Positions 1 through 6,193 are shown, counted from the first letter of the stretch. The stretch is DNA of 10,433 bases from an uncultured Bacilli bacterium (GCA_910585335.1 CAJUCU010000035.1:1-10433), one strand, 5' to 3'. Translations and numbers: made by a program. The notes: a model not told the origin generated them from the letters alone.

Positions 1-18
1 TGTTTAGATGTGAGTTTA

Positions 19-53
19 AACATTCAAAATTTATTTTGAATTTTGTTCTTTTT
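19..53 (+). terminator. Probable intrinsic terminator of the upstream gene
   Basis: Nine bases at 22-30 (ATTCAAAAT) are an exact inverted repeat of 33-41 (ATTTTGAAT) around a 2-nt centre, followed by a T-rich stretch to position 53. The shape fits a terminator for a gene ending left of the window, but the stem has a single G-C pair and would be weak. Confidence 0.4.
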
Positions 54-68
54 GTATAAAATTCTTTT

Positions 69-96
69 TTTCATCTCATTATGGAGATGAAAGGAG
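69..96 (+). promoter_or_regulatory. sigG leader hairpin overlapping the SD
   Basis: TTTCATCTC (69-77) pairs perfectly with GAGATGAAA (84-92) around the 6-nt loop ATTATG. The last three paired bases run into the SD AAAGGAG (90-96), 6 nt before the sigG ATG. No T-run follows, so this is not a terminator. Its position suggests that it limits ribosome access to sigG. A leader hairpin that tempers sigG translation has, as I recall, been described in B. subtilis; function here is inferred. Confidence 0.55.
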
Positions 97-102
97 CGTA
101 TT

Positions 103-879
103 ATGGCACGTCACAAAGTGGAGATTGTGAACGTGAATACTGCAGATATTAAAGTTTTAAATAATGAAGAAATGAGAGCATTATTTGTTAAAATGCAAGA
201 AGGAGATCCTTTTGCCAGAGAAGATTTGGTTGCAGGTAATTTGAAACTGGTTTTGTCTATTCTTCGTAAATTTCATAATCGCGTAGAGAATATGGATGAT
301 TTATTTCAAGTTGGATGTGTGGGGCTTTTGAAAGCGATTGATAATTTTGATTTGTCTCATGAAGTAAAATTTTCAACTTATGCTGTTCCTATGATTTTAG
401 GGGAGGTGCGTAGGTATTTAAGAGACAACTCTAGTATTCGAATTAGTCGTTCTTTGAAAGATATTGCTTATAAAAGTTTAAAAATGAAAGAAGAGGCGAT
501 TGCACGTGGTTTGCCCGATCCTAGTATAGAAGAAGTCAGTGCAGCTTTGGGTGTTAGCGTTTATGATGTAGTGAATGCTATGGATTCTCTTAGAGAACCC
601 GTAAGTATGAATGAAGCAATCTATAACGATGGAGGTGATACGATTTATTTGTATGACCAAATTGAAGATAAAAGGGCAAATGGCGAAGATATGCAAATAA
701 GACTTGCATTACAAGATGCCATTGATACTTTAAATGATCGTGAGCAACATATATTAGATGAACGCTTTATTGTAGGTAAAACACAAATGGAAATTGCAGA
801 TGAACTTATGATTTCCCAAGCACAAGTTTCACGTCTTGAAAAATGTGCAATTACAAAGTTAAAGAAAATATTGAAATAG
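103..879 (+). CDS. sigG: RNA polymerase sporulation sigma factor SigG
   Basis: Late forespore sigma factor; in B. subtilis it directs RNA polymerase to genes for spore DNA protection, germination and coat assembly after engulfment. The 258 residues match the family length. The N-terminus MARHKVEI resembles the SigG-specific MSRNKVEI. Region 2 has DDLFQVG (65-71) and the -10-binding segment STYAVPMILGEVRRYLRDNS (91-110), then ISRSLKD (114-120) and the SigF/SigG-like IYNDGGD (173-179). The region 4 helix-turn-helix runs about 226-250 (KTQMEIADELMISQAQVSRL). The ATG follows SD AAAGGAG by 6 nt. At the position of B. subtilis Asn45, which I recall as the contact for the anti-sigma factor CsfB/Gin, this protein has Ala44. 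In B. subtilis sigE lies just upstream; here that region is outside the window. SigF is the only realistic alternative, and the N-terminus and following ylmC favour SigG. Confidence 0.95.
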   Translation: MARHKVEIVNVNTADIKVLNNEEMRALFVKMQEGDPFAREDLVAGNLKLVLSILRKFHNRVENMDDLFQVGCVGLLKAIDNFDLSHEVKFSTYAVPMILGEVRRYLRDNSSIRISRSLKDIAYKSLKMKEEAIARGLPDPSIEEVSAALGVSVYDVVNAMDSLREPVSMNEAIYNDGGDTIYLYDQIEDKRANGEDMQIRLALQDAIDTLNDREQHILDERFIVGKTQMEIADELMISQAQVSRLEKCAITKLKKILK

Positions 880-881
880 TT

Positions 882-909
882 TTCATATACTTAATTAGGT
901 GGTAAAATG
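882..909 (+). promoter_or_regulatory. ylmC initiation region, matching the one before yutH
   Basis: Eleven bases TTCATATACTT, then AATT, SD AGGTGG (898-903) and TAAAATG at the start codon. Nearly the same string precedes yutH at 4140-4168. CATATACT resembles a SigE -10 (CATACANT), but a transcript starting from it would begin almost at the SD and no well-spaced -35 is visible. Whether this is a promoter or only a shared translation-start cassette is open. Confidence 0.35.
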
Positions 910-1137
910 CGACTTTCAGATTTACAGACAAAAAATATTGTTAGTATGGACAGTGGAAAAAATATTGGTAGTATTATTGATGTTAAAATTAATGAAAAAG
1001 GTATGATTGAAGCTTTAGTGATTGAACAAAATAGAAATATGTTATCTTTTTTAAACAGAGAAGGGGAAAGCTTGATTTATTGGAATGATATCGTGAAAAT
1101 TGGAGAAGATGTGATTCTTGTTCGCACGCATTCTTAG
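907..1137 (+). CDS. ylmC: YlmC/YmxH family PRC-barrel sporulation protein
   Basis: A 76-residue single PRC-barrel protein. The family pattern is clear: MRLSDLQTKNIVSMDSGKNI at the N-terminus, a G-x-I-x-D turn (GSIIDVKIN), then alternating beta strands with EALVIEQ and a closing IVKIGEDVILV. Family members are about 80 residues and commonly sit directly downstream of sigG in spore formers, as here, 27 bp after the sigG stop. The biochemical role is not established; related proteins are linked to sporulation. The start is fixed by SD AGGTGG four bases before ATG. It probably shares a transcript with sigG. Confidence 0.85.
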   Translation: MRLSDLQTKNIVSMDSGKNIGSIIDVKINEKGMIEALVIEQNRNMLSFLNREGESLIYWNDIVKIGEDVILVRTHS

Positions 1138-1170
1138 TCTCTTTCTTTTTTTCTTTACATAAAGTTTAAT

Positions 1171-1917
1171 ATGAGAGTACATTGTAAAAATAAAAAAGGT
1201 CGAAATAAGAAGTTCATTATATGGATATTGGTTTTGGTACTAATAACGTCTTTTTTGCTATTGCAGTTCATTAGTAAAAAAGTGAATCCTATTATTTTAC
1301 GATATGCCACAGTAGAGGCAAAACGCTTTACTACGGCTTTAATTAATTCAGCGGTTGATGAAGATGTCATTAAACAAATTGATGATTCTATTTTTACGAT
1401 TACTAAGAATACTAATGGAGAGATTCAGACTGTTGATTTTAATGCAAAAGAAGTGAATCGAATTCTTAATTTGATTTCTGAGAAGATAGAAGGACGGCTT
1501 TTAAAGATGGAGGAAGGCAATGTAGATGAACTTAATGTGTCGCGAGCTTTAAAAGGGTATAACTTTGCTAAACTAAAAAAAGGAATTGTTTGTGAAATAC
1601 CAGCAGGAGTATTGTTTGGTAATAGTTTATTTGCCAATTTAGGACCTGTTATTCCTGTGAAACTCTCTTTTTTAGGACAAGTAACTACACACTTAAATAC
1701 CAAAGTAGAAAGCTATGGAATTAATAATGCTTATTTGGAACTTTATGTTCATATAGAAGTGATTGAACGAATTACTATGCCAACTATGACAGAAGAACAA
1801 AAAGTGAAACTAGATATTCCACTTACTATGAAAATTATCCAAGGAAAAGTACCTACTTATTATCAAGGAGGACTAAAAGAAAATTCACAACTTTTTACTT
1901 TGCCAATTGATGAGTGA
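1171..1917 (+). CDS. yunB: Sporulation protein YunB
   Basis: 248 residues, close to the 250 or so of B. subtilis YunB. A basic N-terminus (KNKKGRNKK) is followed by one membrane segment at about residues 15-33 (IIWILVLVLITSFLLLQFI), so the rest is probably exported or lies in the intermembrane space between mother cell and forespore. The soluble part has family traits: a region rich in N-I-N (ALINSAVDED), EIPAGVLFGNSLFANLGPVI at about 142-161, then VKLSFLGQVTTHLNTKVESYGINNAYLE. In B. subtilis YunB is SigE-controlled and needed for efficient sporulation; its molecular activity is unknown. It starts 33 bp after ylmC. Before the ATG there is no obvious SD (ATAAAGTTTAAT), so translation may be weak or coupled. 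Confidence 0.85.
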   Translation: MRVHCKNKKGRNKKFIIWILVLVLITSFLLLQFISKKVNPIILRYATVEAKRFTTALINSAVDEDVIKQIDDSIFTITKNTNGEIQTVDFNAKEVNRILNLISEKIEGRLLKMEEGNVDELNVSRALKGYNFAKLKKGIVCEIPAGVLFGNSLFANLGPVIPVKLSFLGQVTTHLNTKVESYGINNAYLELYVHIEVIERITMPTMTEEQKVKLDIPLTMKIIQGKVPTYYQGGLKENSQLFTLPIDE

Positions 1918-1927
1918 ATGATATAAT
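1900..1927 (+). promoter_or_regulatory. Promoter for yutD
   Basis: TTGCCA (1900-1905), 16 bp, TATAAT (1922-1927), with an extended TG one base before the -10. It overlaps the 3' end of yunB and would start transcription near 1934, leaving a short leader with SD GAGGG before yutD. Confidence 0.5.
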
Positions 1928-1951
1928 GATTATAGTAAAGTGAGGGTAAAA

Positions 1952-2230
1952 ATGAAAACAGTAGAGATTAGAGGCTTTTCTTATGAAGTTATTAAAAATG
2001 TCGGAGAGTGTTTTTCTTTAGAAGAAACTTTGGAAAAAGTGACTGATTATTTTGATTCATATGATTATATTTTTGGAGATTATTCTTATGATAAATTGCG
2101 ACTAAAAGGATTTAATAGCAAAGAAAATAAAAATTACCAGAAAATCAATGATATAGAGATGTTAGATTCTTATATAGAAGAGTTCTGTAGTTATGGGGCT
2201 AAATATTTTTTATTAAAAAAAGTAAAATAG
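1952..2230 (+). CDS. yutD: YutD family protein (DUF1027)
   Basis: 92 residues of the YutD/DUF1027 family, a small conserved Bacilli protein of unknown activity. The signature is YDYIFGDYSYDKLRLKGF, which matches the YDYIVGDWGYGQLRLKGF type of the family. The C-terminus I-x-x-Y-I-x-E-x-C-x-x-x-A-x-Y-F is also typical: the last 20 residues read as a helix ending in FLLKK. An in-frame GTG lies 12 bp upstream, but it is inside the SD (GTGAGGG), so ATG at 1952 is preferred, five bases after GAGGG. In B. subtilis yutD lies near yunB, which supports the assignment. Confidence 0.85.
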   Translation: MKTVEIRGFSYEVIKNVGECFSLEETLEKVTDYFDSYDYIFGDYSYDKLRLKGFNSKENKNYQKINDIEMLDSYIEEFCSYGAKYFLLKKVK

Positions 2231-2233
2231 AGG

Positions 2234-2261
2234 TTGTAAAAATTTTAAAATGTGATAAAAT
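2234..2261 (+). promoter_or_regulatory. Promoter for the DUF1292 gene
   Basis: TTGTAA (2234-2239), 16 bp, TAAAAT (2256-2261) with TGA in front of it, an extended -10. Transcription would start near 2268, almost on top of the in-frame ATG at 2270, which argues that translation starts at the next ATG, 2300. Confidence 0.5.
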
Positions 2262-2299
2262 GATATTATATGAATAATAGTAGGGAGGATATTTTAATA

Positions 2300-2566
2300 A
2301 TGAATGAAGAAAAGAAAATGATGTCAATCGTGGCAGCAGATGGTTCTATCGATGAAGTGGAAGTTGTTTTAGCGTTTGAATTTAAAGATAATCAAAAAGA
2401 GTATGTAATTTATACAAAAAATGAGAAAGATGAAGCTGATAATGTGACTGTATATGTTTCTAATGTGGATCGTTCTACTGGACAAGCTAAGCTTATGGGT
2501 GTTGACAGTGATGAAGAATGGAATCGCATTAAAGATGTATTAAGGGAACTTGCAAAATCAGAATAA
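2300..2566 (+). CDS. DUF1292 domain protein (YrzB-like)
   Basis: An acidic protein of 88 residues with the DUF1292 pattern: E-V-x-x-x-F-E-F-K-D-N-Q-K-E-Y-V-I-Y near the N-terminus, a strand carrying VTVYVSNVD, and the closing DSDEEWNRIKDVLREL. Family members such as YrzB of B. subtilis are about 90-100 residues, soluble, and of unknown function. I chose ATG at 2300 because AGGGAGG (2282-2288) sits 11 bp before it; the in-frame ATG at 2270 has no SD and lies at the predicted transcription start. The next gene begins 16 bp after the stop, so the two are probably one operon closed by the terminator at 4027. Confidence 0.8.
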   Translation: MNEEKKMMSIVAADGSIDEVEVVLAFEFKDNQKEYVIYTKNEKDEADNVTVYVSNVDRSTGQAKLMGVDSDEEWNRIKDVLRELAKSE

Positions 2567-2582
2567 TATAGGAGGGATAAAT

Positions 2583-4028
2583 ATGTTAGGTGCAAATGCT
2601 TATATACCAGTTAGAGATTATTCAGTTGCAAATGTTCCTCCAGAGAAACCTTTAGAGCCAAGGGTGGTTAAACTTTCTCGAGGAACATTTACGATTGGTA
2701 AAAAAACATTTTTGAAAAGCGAAAACTTTGCGGTTGCTAAAAAAGAAAAAGCGGCAGTTGTTAAAAAAATGAACTTTGCGGAATTATCTGCAAAAGAAAA
2801 ACAAGATATTGAAAAGAAGGCAGCCCGCCTTGGTAAAGTAATTTCTTTTTCTGATAAAGAAATACGCAGTGCGTTAGCAGGAGAGAGAAAAGTTGCAAAA
2901 TTAGGGGAACCTTTTATTGGAAAAGTGAATGGCAATGGATTATTATGTAGTCAAGTAATTTCTAAACAAAAAGCAGTAGAAATTCCAAAACAAGTTGTCA
3001 ATGTACCAGTAAAAGAAAAAGAGGATGAGAATGTAGTGATTCATTTTGATCCAGAACAAATCAAGCAAAAAGTAAATCGTTCTTTTGAGGATGTTGCAAA
3101 AGCAGAGGAGAGAATCGAGTTTACTCCTATTAAAGAATATACTATTGATATTCCAACTGAAGAAGAGGAAGAAGTTTCTAGACTTCCTCATGCTGATCGA
3201 AGTGTTCGCTTTGATATGGCAGAAGAAAAAGAAAATGATAGTATTCATTTTTCTACAACAGAGAACGATGATATTAAACCAATAAATAGAATGCCTGTAT
3301 TATCTATAGATGAAATGTTACGTCATGATGGATTATTGGATGGAAGTGAGGTTAGTATGGAAGAAAGTATTCAAGCAGATGATGGAATTGAGTTGTTGAT
3401 GCGTGAAGTTGCCGAAGTACAACGTCATGCTGAAGAAATGGCGCAAGAACTAGAAAATGCTCGTATGGAGAAAGAAGCAAATAAAAATGAACTTGAGAAG
3501 GTTCGTGCTTTAGCTAGATCTAAAGAGGAAGAACGTGAGAAAGCACGTAAGGAAAAGGAACAAGTGGAAAGACAAAGAGAAGAAACACGTAAGGCATATG
3601 AAGCAACTCTTGATGCAACTAGAAAGAAATTAGAAGCAGAAAAAATGCGTATTATGAATCGTGCTAAAACATATCAAAAAGAGTATCAAAAAGCAACAGA
3701 GGAAGCAAATCAATTATGGTCTGAAAGAGTTTCTACTGAAGAACGCATTGATGTAATTGAAACAGAAATTCCAACAATTAAGAGTCAAACTGAAACTGAT
3801 CGTGAAACGATTGCTTCTATTAGAAAGAGAACAAAACAAATTCGTGAAATGGCAAATGATGTTACTGGCACAGAAAATGTAGTAGAAAATATTTCAAGTA
3901 GTATGGAAAAGAATTTTTCTGAGGAATCTGCTGCTACTACTAATTCTTCTATTTTTGAAGGAACAACACCAATTGACTTTTCAAATCGTAAGGTAATTAG
4001 TTTCTCTAAAGGAAAAAAAGCAGCATAA
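2583..4028 (+). CDS. Unrecognised acidic coiled-coil protein with repeated IxFS-type motifs
   Basis: I do not recognise this 481-residue protein. No signal peptide or membrane segment is visible. Residues 1-85 are basic and low in complexity. Residues 130-265 are acidic, with a run EEEEEV near 195, and probably disordered. From about 270 to 425 the sequence is almost uninterrupted charged helix (QELENARMEKEANKNELEKV and on), a long coiled coil likely to self-associate. The last 40 residues are Ser/Asn-rich and end basic (SKGKKAA). A short hydrophobic motif recurs: KVISFS at 85-90 and 470-475, VVIHFD at 151-156, SVRFD at 207-211, DSIHFS at 219-224, PIDFS at 463-467. GGAGGG (2571-2576) fixes the ATG; an upstream TTG in frame lacks an SD. 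A scaffold in division or sporulation is possible, but this is guesswork from location. Confidence 0.85.
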   Translation: MLGANAYIPVRDYSVANVPPEKPLEPRVVKLSRGTFTIGKKTFLKSENFAVAKKEKAAVVKKMNFAELSAKEKQDIEKKAARLGKVISFSDKEIRSALAGERKVAKLGEPFIGKVNGNGLLCSQVISKQKAVEIPKQVVNVPVKEKEDENVVIHFDPEQIKQKVNRSFEDVAKAEERIEFTPIKEYTIDIPTEEEEEVSRLPHADRSVRFDMAEEKENDSIHFSTTENDDIKPINRMPVLSIDEMLRHDGLLDGSEVSMEESIQADDGIELLMREVAEVQRHAEEMAQELENARMEKEANKNELEKVRALARSKEEEREKARKEKEQVERQREETRKAYEATLDATRKKLEAEKMRIMNRAKTYQKEYQKATEEANQLWSERVSTEERIDVIETEIPTIKSQTETDRETIASIRKRTKQIREMANDVTGTENVVENISSSMEKNFSEESAATTNSSIFEGTTPIDFSNRKVISFSKGKKAA

Positions 4029-4054
4029 AACGACTTTCTTATAGTCGTTTTTTT
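4027..4054 (+). terminator. Intrinsic terminator of the DUF1292/coiled-coil operon
   Basis: AAAACGACT (4027-4035) pairs exactly with AGTCGTTTT (4043-4051) around a 7-nt loop and leads into a run of seven T. The stem begins within the TAA stop codon. Confidence 0.85.
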
Positions 4055-4077
4055 GTCTAATTATTTCTTATTAAGTG

Positions 4078-4128
4078 AGAGAGGAAAGGTAACGTTTTAC
4101 TTTTTGTTATTTTCTCTCTTTTCATTTT
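4078..4128 (+). terminator. Second terminator-like hairpin before yutH
   Basis: AGAGAGGAAA (4078-4087) pairs with TTTTCTCTCT (4110-4119) with one G-T pair. After a GG bulge, TAAC (4090-4093) pairs with GTTA (4106-4109). A T-rich tract follows. It is either a back-up terminator in tandem with the one at 4027 or a leader structure of yutH. The rest of the 4029-4165 gap holds only the yutH start region. Confidence 0.5.
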
Positions 4129-4139
4129 TTTTCATTTTC

Positions 4140-4165
4140 TTCATATACTTTATTGAGGTGGCAAA
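4140..4165 (+). promoter_or_regulatory. yutH initiation region, matching the one before ylmC
   Basis: TTCATATACTT (4140-4150), TATTG, SD AGGTGG (4156-4161), CAAA and ATG. Apart from one extra G and two substitutions it repeats the ylmC start region at 882-909. CATATACT at 4142-4149 is SigE-like, but the upstream sequence is only T-rich, with no -35 I can support. Confidence 0.35.
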
Positions 4166-5071
4166 ATGAAAAATATTTTATCTTACTATTATCATTTTGC
4201 GCAGATTTCACTTCATTATCGTGATGGTGTTTATTTTTTTGAAAAAGATCAAGTTCTTTATATATTTAAAGAAGTGAAAAGAAATCCAGATGAGATAAAG
4301 GAAATATATCAATTATTATTAAAATATCCTTCTCATTATCATAAAATTATGTTGAATCGTGATGGGCAAATAATTACTTTGGTGGAGCAGAGACCTTATG
4401 TTTTATTAAAAGTTCAAGTGCGCAATACTGCAGTTATTCCAGCTACTATTTTTTTAGAAAAAGACAGATTGATGCTAGAACATAAAAATTTTACTTCTTT
4501 ATATCGTGTTCACTGGAGTAATCTTTGGAGTATGAAAGTAGATTATTTAGAGTACCAGATAGAGCATATTCAAAAAAAATATCCGCTGCTTGCCTCTAGT
4601 TTCCATTATTATGTAGGACTTGCAGAAAATGCTATTAGTTATGCTGAAGATACTAAATTATATGAAAAAAAGGAATTAAAGGATCAAGTTGTATACAGTC
4701 ATATTCGTTTATATCCTTATGTTACTGTTCTTGATTATTATGATCCTTTTACGATTATTTTAGATCATCCTTCTAGAGATGTTGCAGGATATTTGAAAAA
4801 CTTGTTTTTTACTGGAAATTATCGTGAAGAAGATATTTTTATGTTATTAAAAAAGCTTTCCTTTTCTAAGTATGGTTATCGTATGTTAATTAGTAGAATG
4901 CTTTATCCTAGTTATTATTTTGATTTGTATGAAGAGATTACTTTGGGTTTGAAAGAGGAGAATGAAGTGAAGAAGATTATTCAAAAAGCGGAAGAGTATC
5001 GTGATTATATGAGAATGATTTATGCTTTGATTAATCAGATTATTGAAATTCCGCCTGTTGATTGGATTTAA
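4166..5071 (+). CDS. yutH: YutH-like spore coat protein (CotS-family pseudokinase)
   Basis: 301 residues, resembling the YutH/YsxE branch of the CotS family, spore coat proteins built on an aminoglycoside-phosphotransferase-like fold. B. subtilis YutH is somewhat longer (about 340). Seen here: an N-terminal strand-rich lobe with YFFEKDQVLYIFKEV at about 23-37, a helix DEIKEIYQLLLKYPSHYHKI, and in the second lobe SHIRLYPYVTVLDYYDPFTI followed by LDHPSRDVAGYLKNLF near 200-215. The HxD catalytic loop expected of an active kinase is absent or degraded (SHIRLYP), so it is probably a structural coat component. SD GAGGTGG fixes the start. The assignment rests on family resemblance and on the neighbours yutI, yutD and yunB. 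A generic CotS-family name is the fallback. Confidence 0.65.
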   Translation: MKNILSYYYHFAQISLHYRDGVYFFEKDQVLYIFKEVKRNPDEIKEIYQLLLKYPSHYHKIMLNRDGQIITLVEQRPYVLLKVQVRNTAVIPATIFLEKDRLMLEHKNFTSLYRVHWSNLWSMKVDYLEYQIEHIQKKYPLLASSFHYYVGLAENAISYAEDTKLYEKKELKDQVVYSHIRLYPYVTVLDYYDPFTIILDHPSRDVAGYLKNLFFTGNYREEDIFMLLKKLSFSKYGYRMLISRMLYPSYYFDLYEEITLGLKEENEVKKIIQKAEEYRDYMRMIYALINQIIEIPPVDWI

Positions 5072-5096
5072 AAAACGTAGCTAGTCTGCCACGTTT
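5071..5096 (-). terminator. Terminator between convergent yutI and yutH
   Basis: ACGTTT (5091-5096) pairs with AAACGT (5073-5078); two more pairs form past one A-C mismatch, with loop TAGTCT. On the minus strand the stem is followed by TTTTTT, so it mainly serves yutI. On the plus strand only TTTCTT follows, so it may partly stop yutH transcripts. Confidence 0.6.
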
Positions 5097-5317
5097 CTTA
5101 CTTCTTTTACTTCTGGTATTTCGTTTACGATTAATTGTTCGATTCCATCTTTTAGGGTCACATCCATCATTGGACAATGACTGCAAGCACCTAGCAGTTT
5201 GACATAAACGATATTGTCTTCATAACTTACAAATTCTAGATTTCCGCCATCGCTAATTAGAAAAGGGCGTAGTTTGTCAATTAGGGCTCTTATTTTTACT
5301 TCTATTTCTTCATTCAT
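5081..5317 (-). CDS. yutI: NifU C-terminal-type Fe-S scaffold/carrier (YutI)
   Basis: 78 residues forming a stand-alone NifU C-terminal (Nfu) domain, which binds an Fe-S cluster and passes it to apo-proteins. It has the hallmark LRPFLISDGGNLEFV (16-30) and the cluster motif LGACSHCPMMDVTLKDGIEQ, whose Cys45 and Cys48 form the CxxC. No other NifU domain is attached, as in B. subtilis YutI. I start it at the ATG whose complement is 5315-5317, preceded by GAGGGTGGTG on the minus strand; the frame stays open 40 codons further upstream, but that part has no SD and would run through the promoter. The gene is convergent with yutH and divergent from yugI. Confidence 0.9.
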   Translation of the reverse strand: MNEEIEVKIRALIDKLRPFLISDGGNLEFVSYEDNIVYVKLLGACSHCPMMDVTLKDGIEQLIVNEIPEVKEVRNVAD

Positions 5318-5333
5318 ATTTATCACCACCCTC

Positions 5334-5362
5334 ATTATAAACTGAACTATATGAAATGTAAA
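5334..5362 (-). promoter_or_regulatory. Promoter for yutI
   Basis: On the minus strand TTTACA (5362-5357), 17 bp, TATAAT (5339-5334). The predicted start near 5327 falls inside the SD, so the leader would be only about ten bases or the true start may differ. Confidence 0.5.
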
Positions 5363-5371
5363 TAGTTGCAG

Positions 5372-5401
5372 TTGTCGATATTTAGTGATATGTGGTATAA
5401 T
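5372..5401 (+). promoter_or_regulatory. Promoter for yugI
   Basis: TTGTCG (5372-5377), 18 bp, TATAAT (5396-5401) preceded by TGG, an extended -10. It lies back to back with the yutI promoter in the 105-bp divergent gap. SD GAAGGTGAT follows before the ATG at 5423. Confidence 0.5.
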
Positions 5402-5422
5402 GGGTGTTGAGAAGGTGATAGA

Positions 5423-5773
5423 ATGCCTAAATATCAAGTAGGGGATATCGTTACAGTTTCTGTAACCGGTGTTGAAAAATATGGGATATTTGTTGGTCTA
5501 GATGAATATTATAGTGGACTTATTCATATTTCAGAGATTTCTTCTGGATTTGTTAGGAATGTTAATGACTATGTGAATTTAGGGGAAGTGATTCGAGCGA
5601 AGGTTTTGGAAATAGATGAAGATACTTTACATGTAAAACTTAGCATTAAAGATATAGATTATCGAATTACAAAGAAGAAAAGAACTAAAATCAAAGAAAC
5701 AGAACTTGGTTTTTCTACACTTGAAGCACTTCTTGATGATTGGATTTCTGAAAAGTTGGCAGAAATAGAATAA
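5423..5773 (+). CDS. yugI: S1 domain RNA-binding protein, YugI/CvfD family
   Basis: 116 residues. Residues 3-75 are one S1 domain: VGDIVTVSVTGVEKYGIFVG at the N-terminus, then the SGLIHISEIS motif (about 35-44), VNLGEVIRAKVLEID and a final strand HVKLSIKD. The remainder is a basic linker (KKKRTK) and a short acidic helix carrying LEALLDDWISEKL, as in YugI (general stress protein 13) of B. subtilis and CvfD of streptococci. Proteins of this type bind RNA or ribosomes and affect translation of stress genes; the precise target is not known. The start has SD GAAGGTGAT and its own promoter. The 79-bp gap after it carries the tRNA promoter. Confidence 0.85.
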   Translation: MPKYQVGDIVTVSVTGVEKYGIFVGLDEYYSGLIHISEISSGFVRNVNDYVNLGEVIRAKVLEIDEDTLHVKLSIKDIDYRITKKKRTKIKETELGFSTLEALLDDWISEKLAEIE

Positions 5774-5799
5774 TTTTTTCAAAAAATTAGTGAATATTA

Positions 5800-5828
5800 T
5801 TGACAAAATAGGTATTAACTGGTATATT
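5800..5828 (+). promoter_or_regulatory. Strong promoter of the tRNA array
   Basis: TTGACA (5800-5805), exactly 17 bp, TATATT (5823-5828) with TG one base before the -10. Transcription would start near 5835, about 18 bp before tRNA-Val. This is the best sigma-A match in the window, as expected for stable RNA. Confidence 0.8.
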
Positions 5829-5852
5829 TAAAACTGTCAACTGCTATTAGTT

Positions 5853-5929
5853 GGGCGATTAGCTCAGTTGGTTAGAGCACCTGCCTTACAAGCAGGGGGT
5901 CATAGGTTCGAGTCCTATATCGCCCACCA
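5853..5929 (+). tRNA. tRNA-Val (UAC)
   Basis: Acceptor GGGCGAT pairs with ATCGCCC, then A and encoded CCA. Anticodon loop CTTACAA gives UAC. D-stem AGCTC/GAGC and T-loop TTCGAGT are normal. Confidence 0.97.
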
Positions 5930-5932
5930 TGT

Positions 5933-6008
5933 GCCGAAATAGCTCAATTGGTAGAGCAACTGATTTGTAATCAGTAGGTTCCGGGTTCAAGTCCTGGTTT
6001 CGGCACCA
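5933..6008 (+). tRNA. tRNA-Thr (UGU)
   Basis: Acceptor GCCGAAA pairs with TTTCGGC, then A and CCA. Anticodon stem ACTGA/TCAGT closes loop TTTGTAA, anticodon UGU. Confidence 0.97.
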
Positions 6009-6015
6009 TTTTTTT

Positions 6016-6099
6016 GGAGAGGTAGCGAAGTGGCTAAACGCGACAGACTGTAAATCTGTTCCTTCGGGTTCGATGGTTCGAATCCATCTCTCTCCACCA
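6016..6099 (+). tRNA. tRNA-Tyr (GUA)
   Basis: Class II tRNA with a long variable arm (TTCCTTCGGGTTCG). Acceptor GGAGAGG pairs with TCTCTCC through one G-T pair; the loop CTGTAAA carries GUA. CCA is encoded. Confidence 0.96.
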
Positions 6100-6107
6100 C
6101 TTATTAT

Positions 6108-6182
6108 TGCCTCGTAGCCAAGTGGTAAGGCATCAGACTTTGACTCTGACATGCGCTAGTTCGAATCTAGCCGAGGCAGCCA
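6108..6182 (+). tRNA. tRNA-Gln (UUG)
   Basis: Acceptor TGCCTCG pairs with CGAGGCA, discriminator G, CCA encoded. Anticodon stem TCAGA/TCTGA with loop CTTTGAC gives UUG. The U1-A72 first pair is typical of tRNA-Gln. Confidence 0.96.
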
Positions 6183-6193
6183 TTAATTATTAT

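Noticed and set aside
37..60. TTGAAT/TATAAA as a sigG promoter
   Set aside because: Spacing is 13 bp, too short, and no SigF or SigG type -10 is recognisable; the promoter may lie left of the window.
478..3285. Frames inside sigG, yunB, the DUF1292 gene and the coiled-coil gene (478-696, 1155-1370, 1425-1703, 2410-2595, 2618-2935, 2943-3248, 3085-3285)
   Set aside because: They are shadows of clearly coding frames, lack SD sites and have unlikely composition such as runs of Phe and Lys.
5771..5788. AATTTTTT-C-AAAAAATT palindrome after yugI as a terminator
   Set aside because: Only A-T pairs and no downstream T-run; too weak to call, so yugI may read on toward the tRNA promoter.
5886..6152. 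Minus-strand reading frame of 88 codons across the tRNA genes
   Set aside because: It is the antisense of Val, Thr, Tyr and Gln tRNA genes; peptides such as GLEPMTPCL and RNQDLNPEP are well-known false proteins from tRNA arrays.
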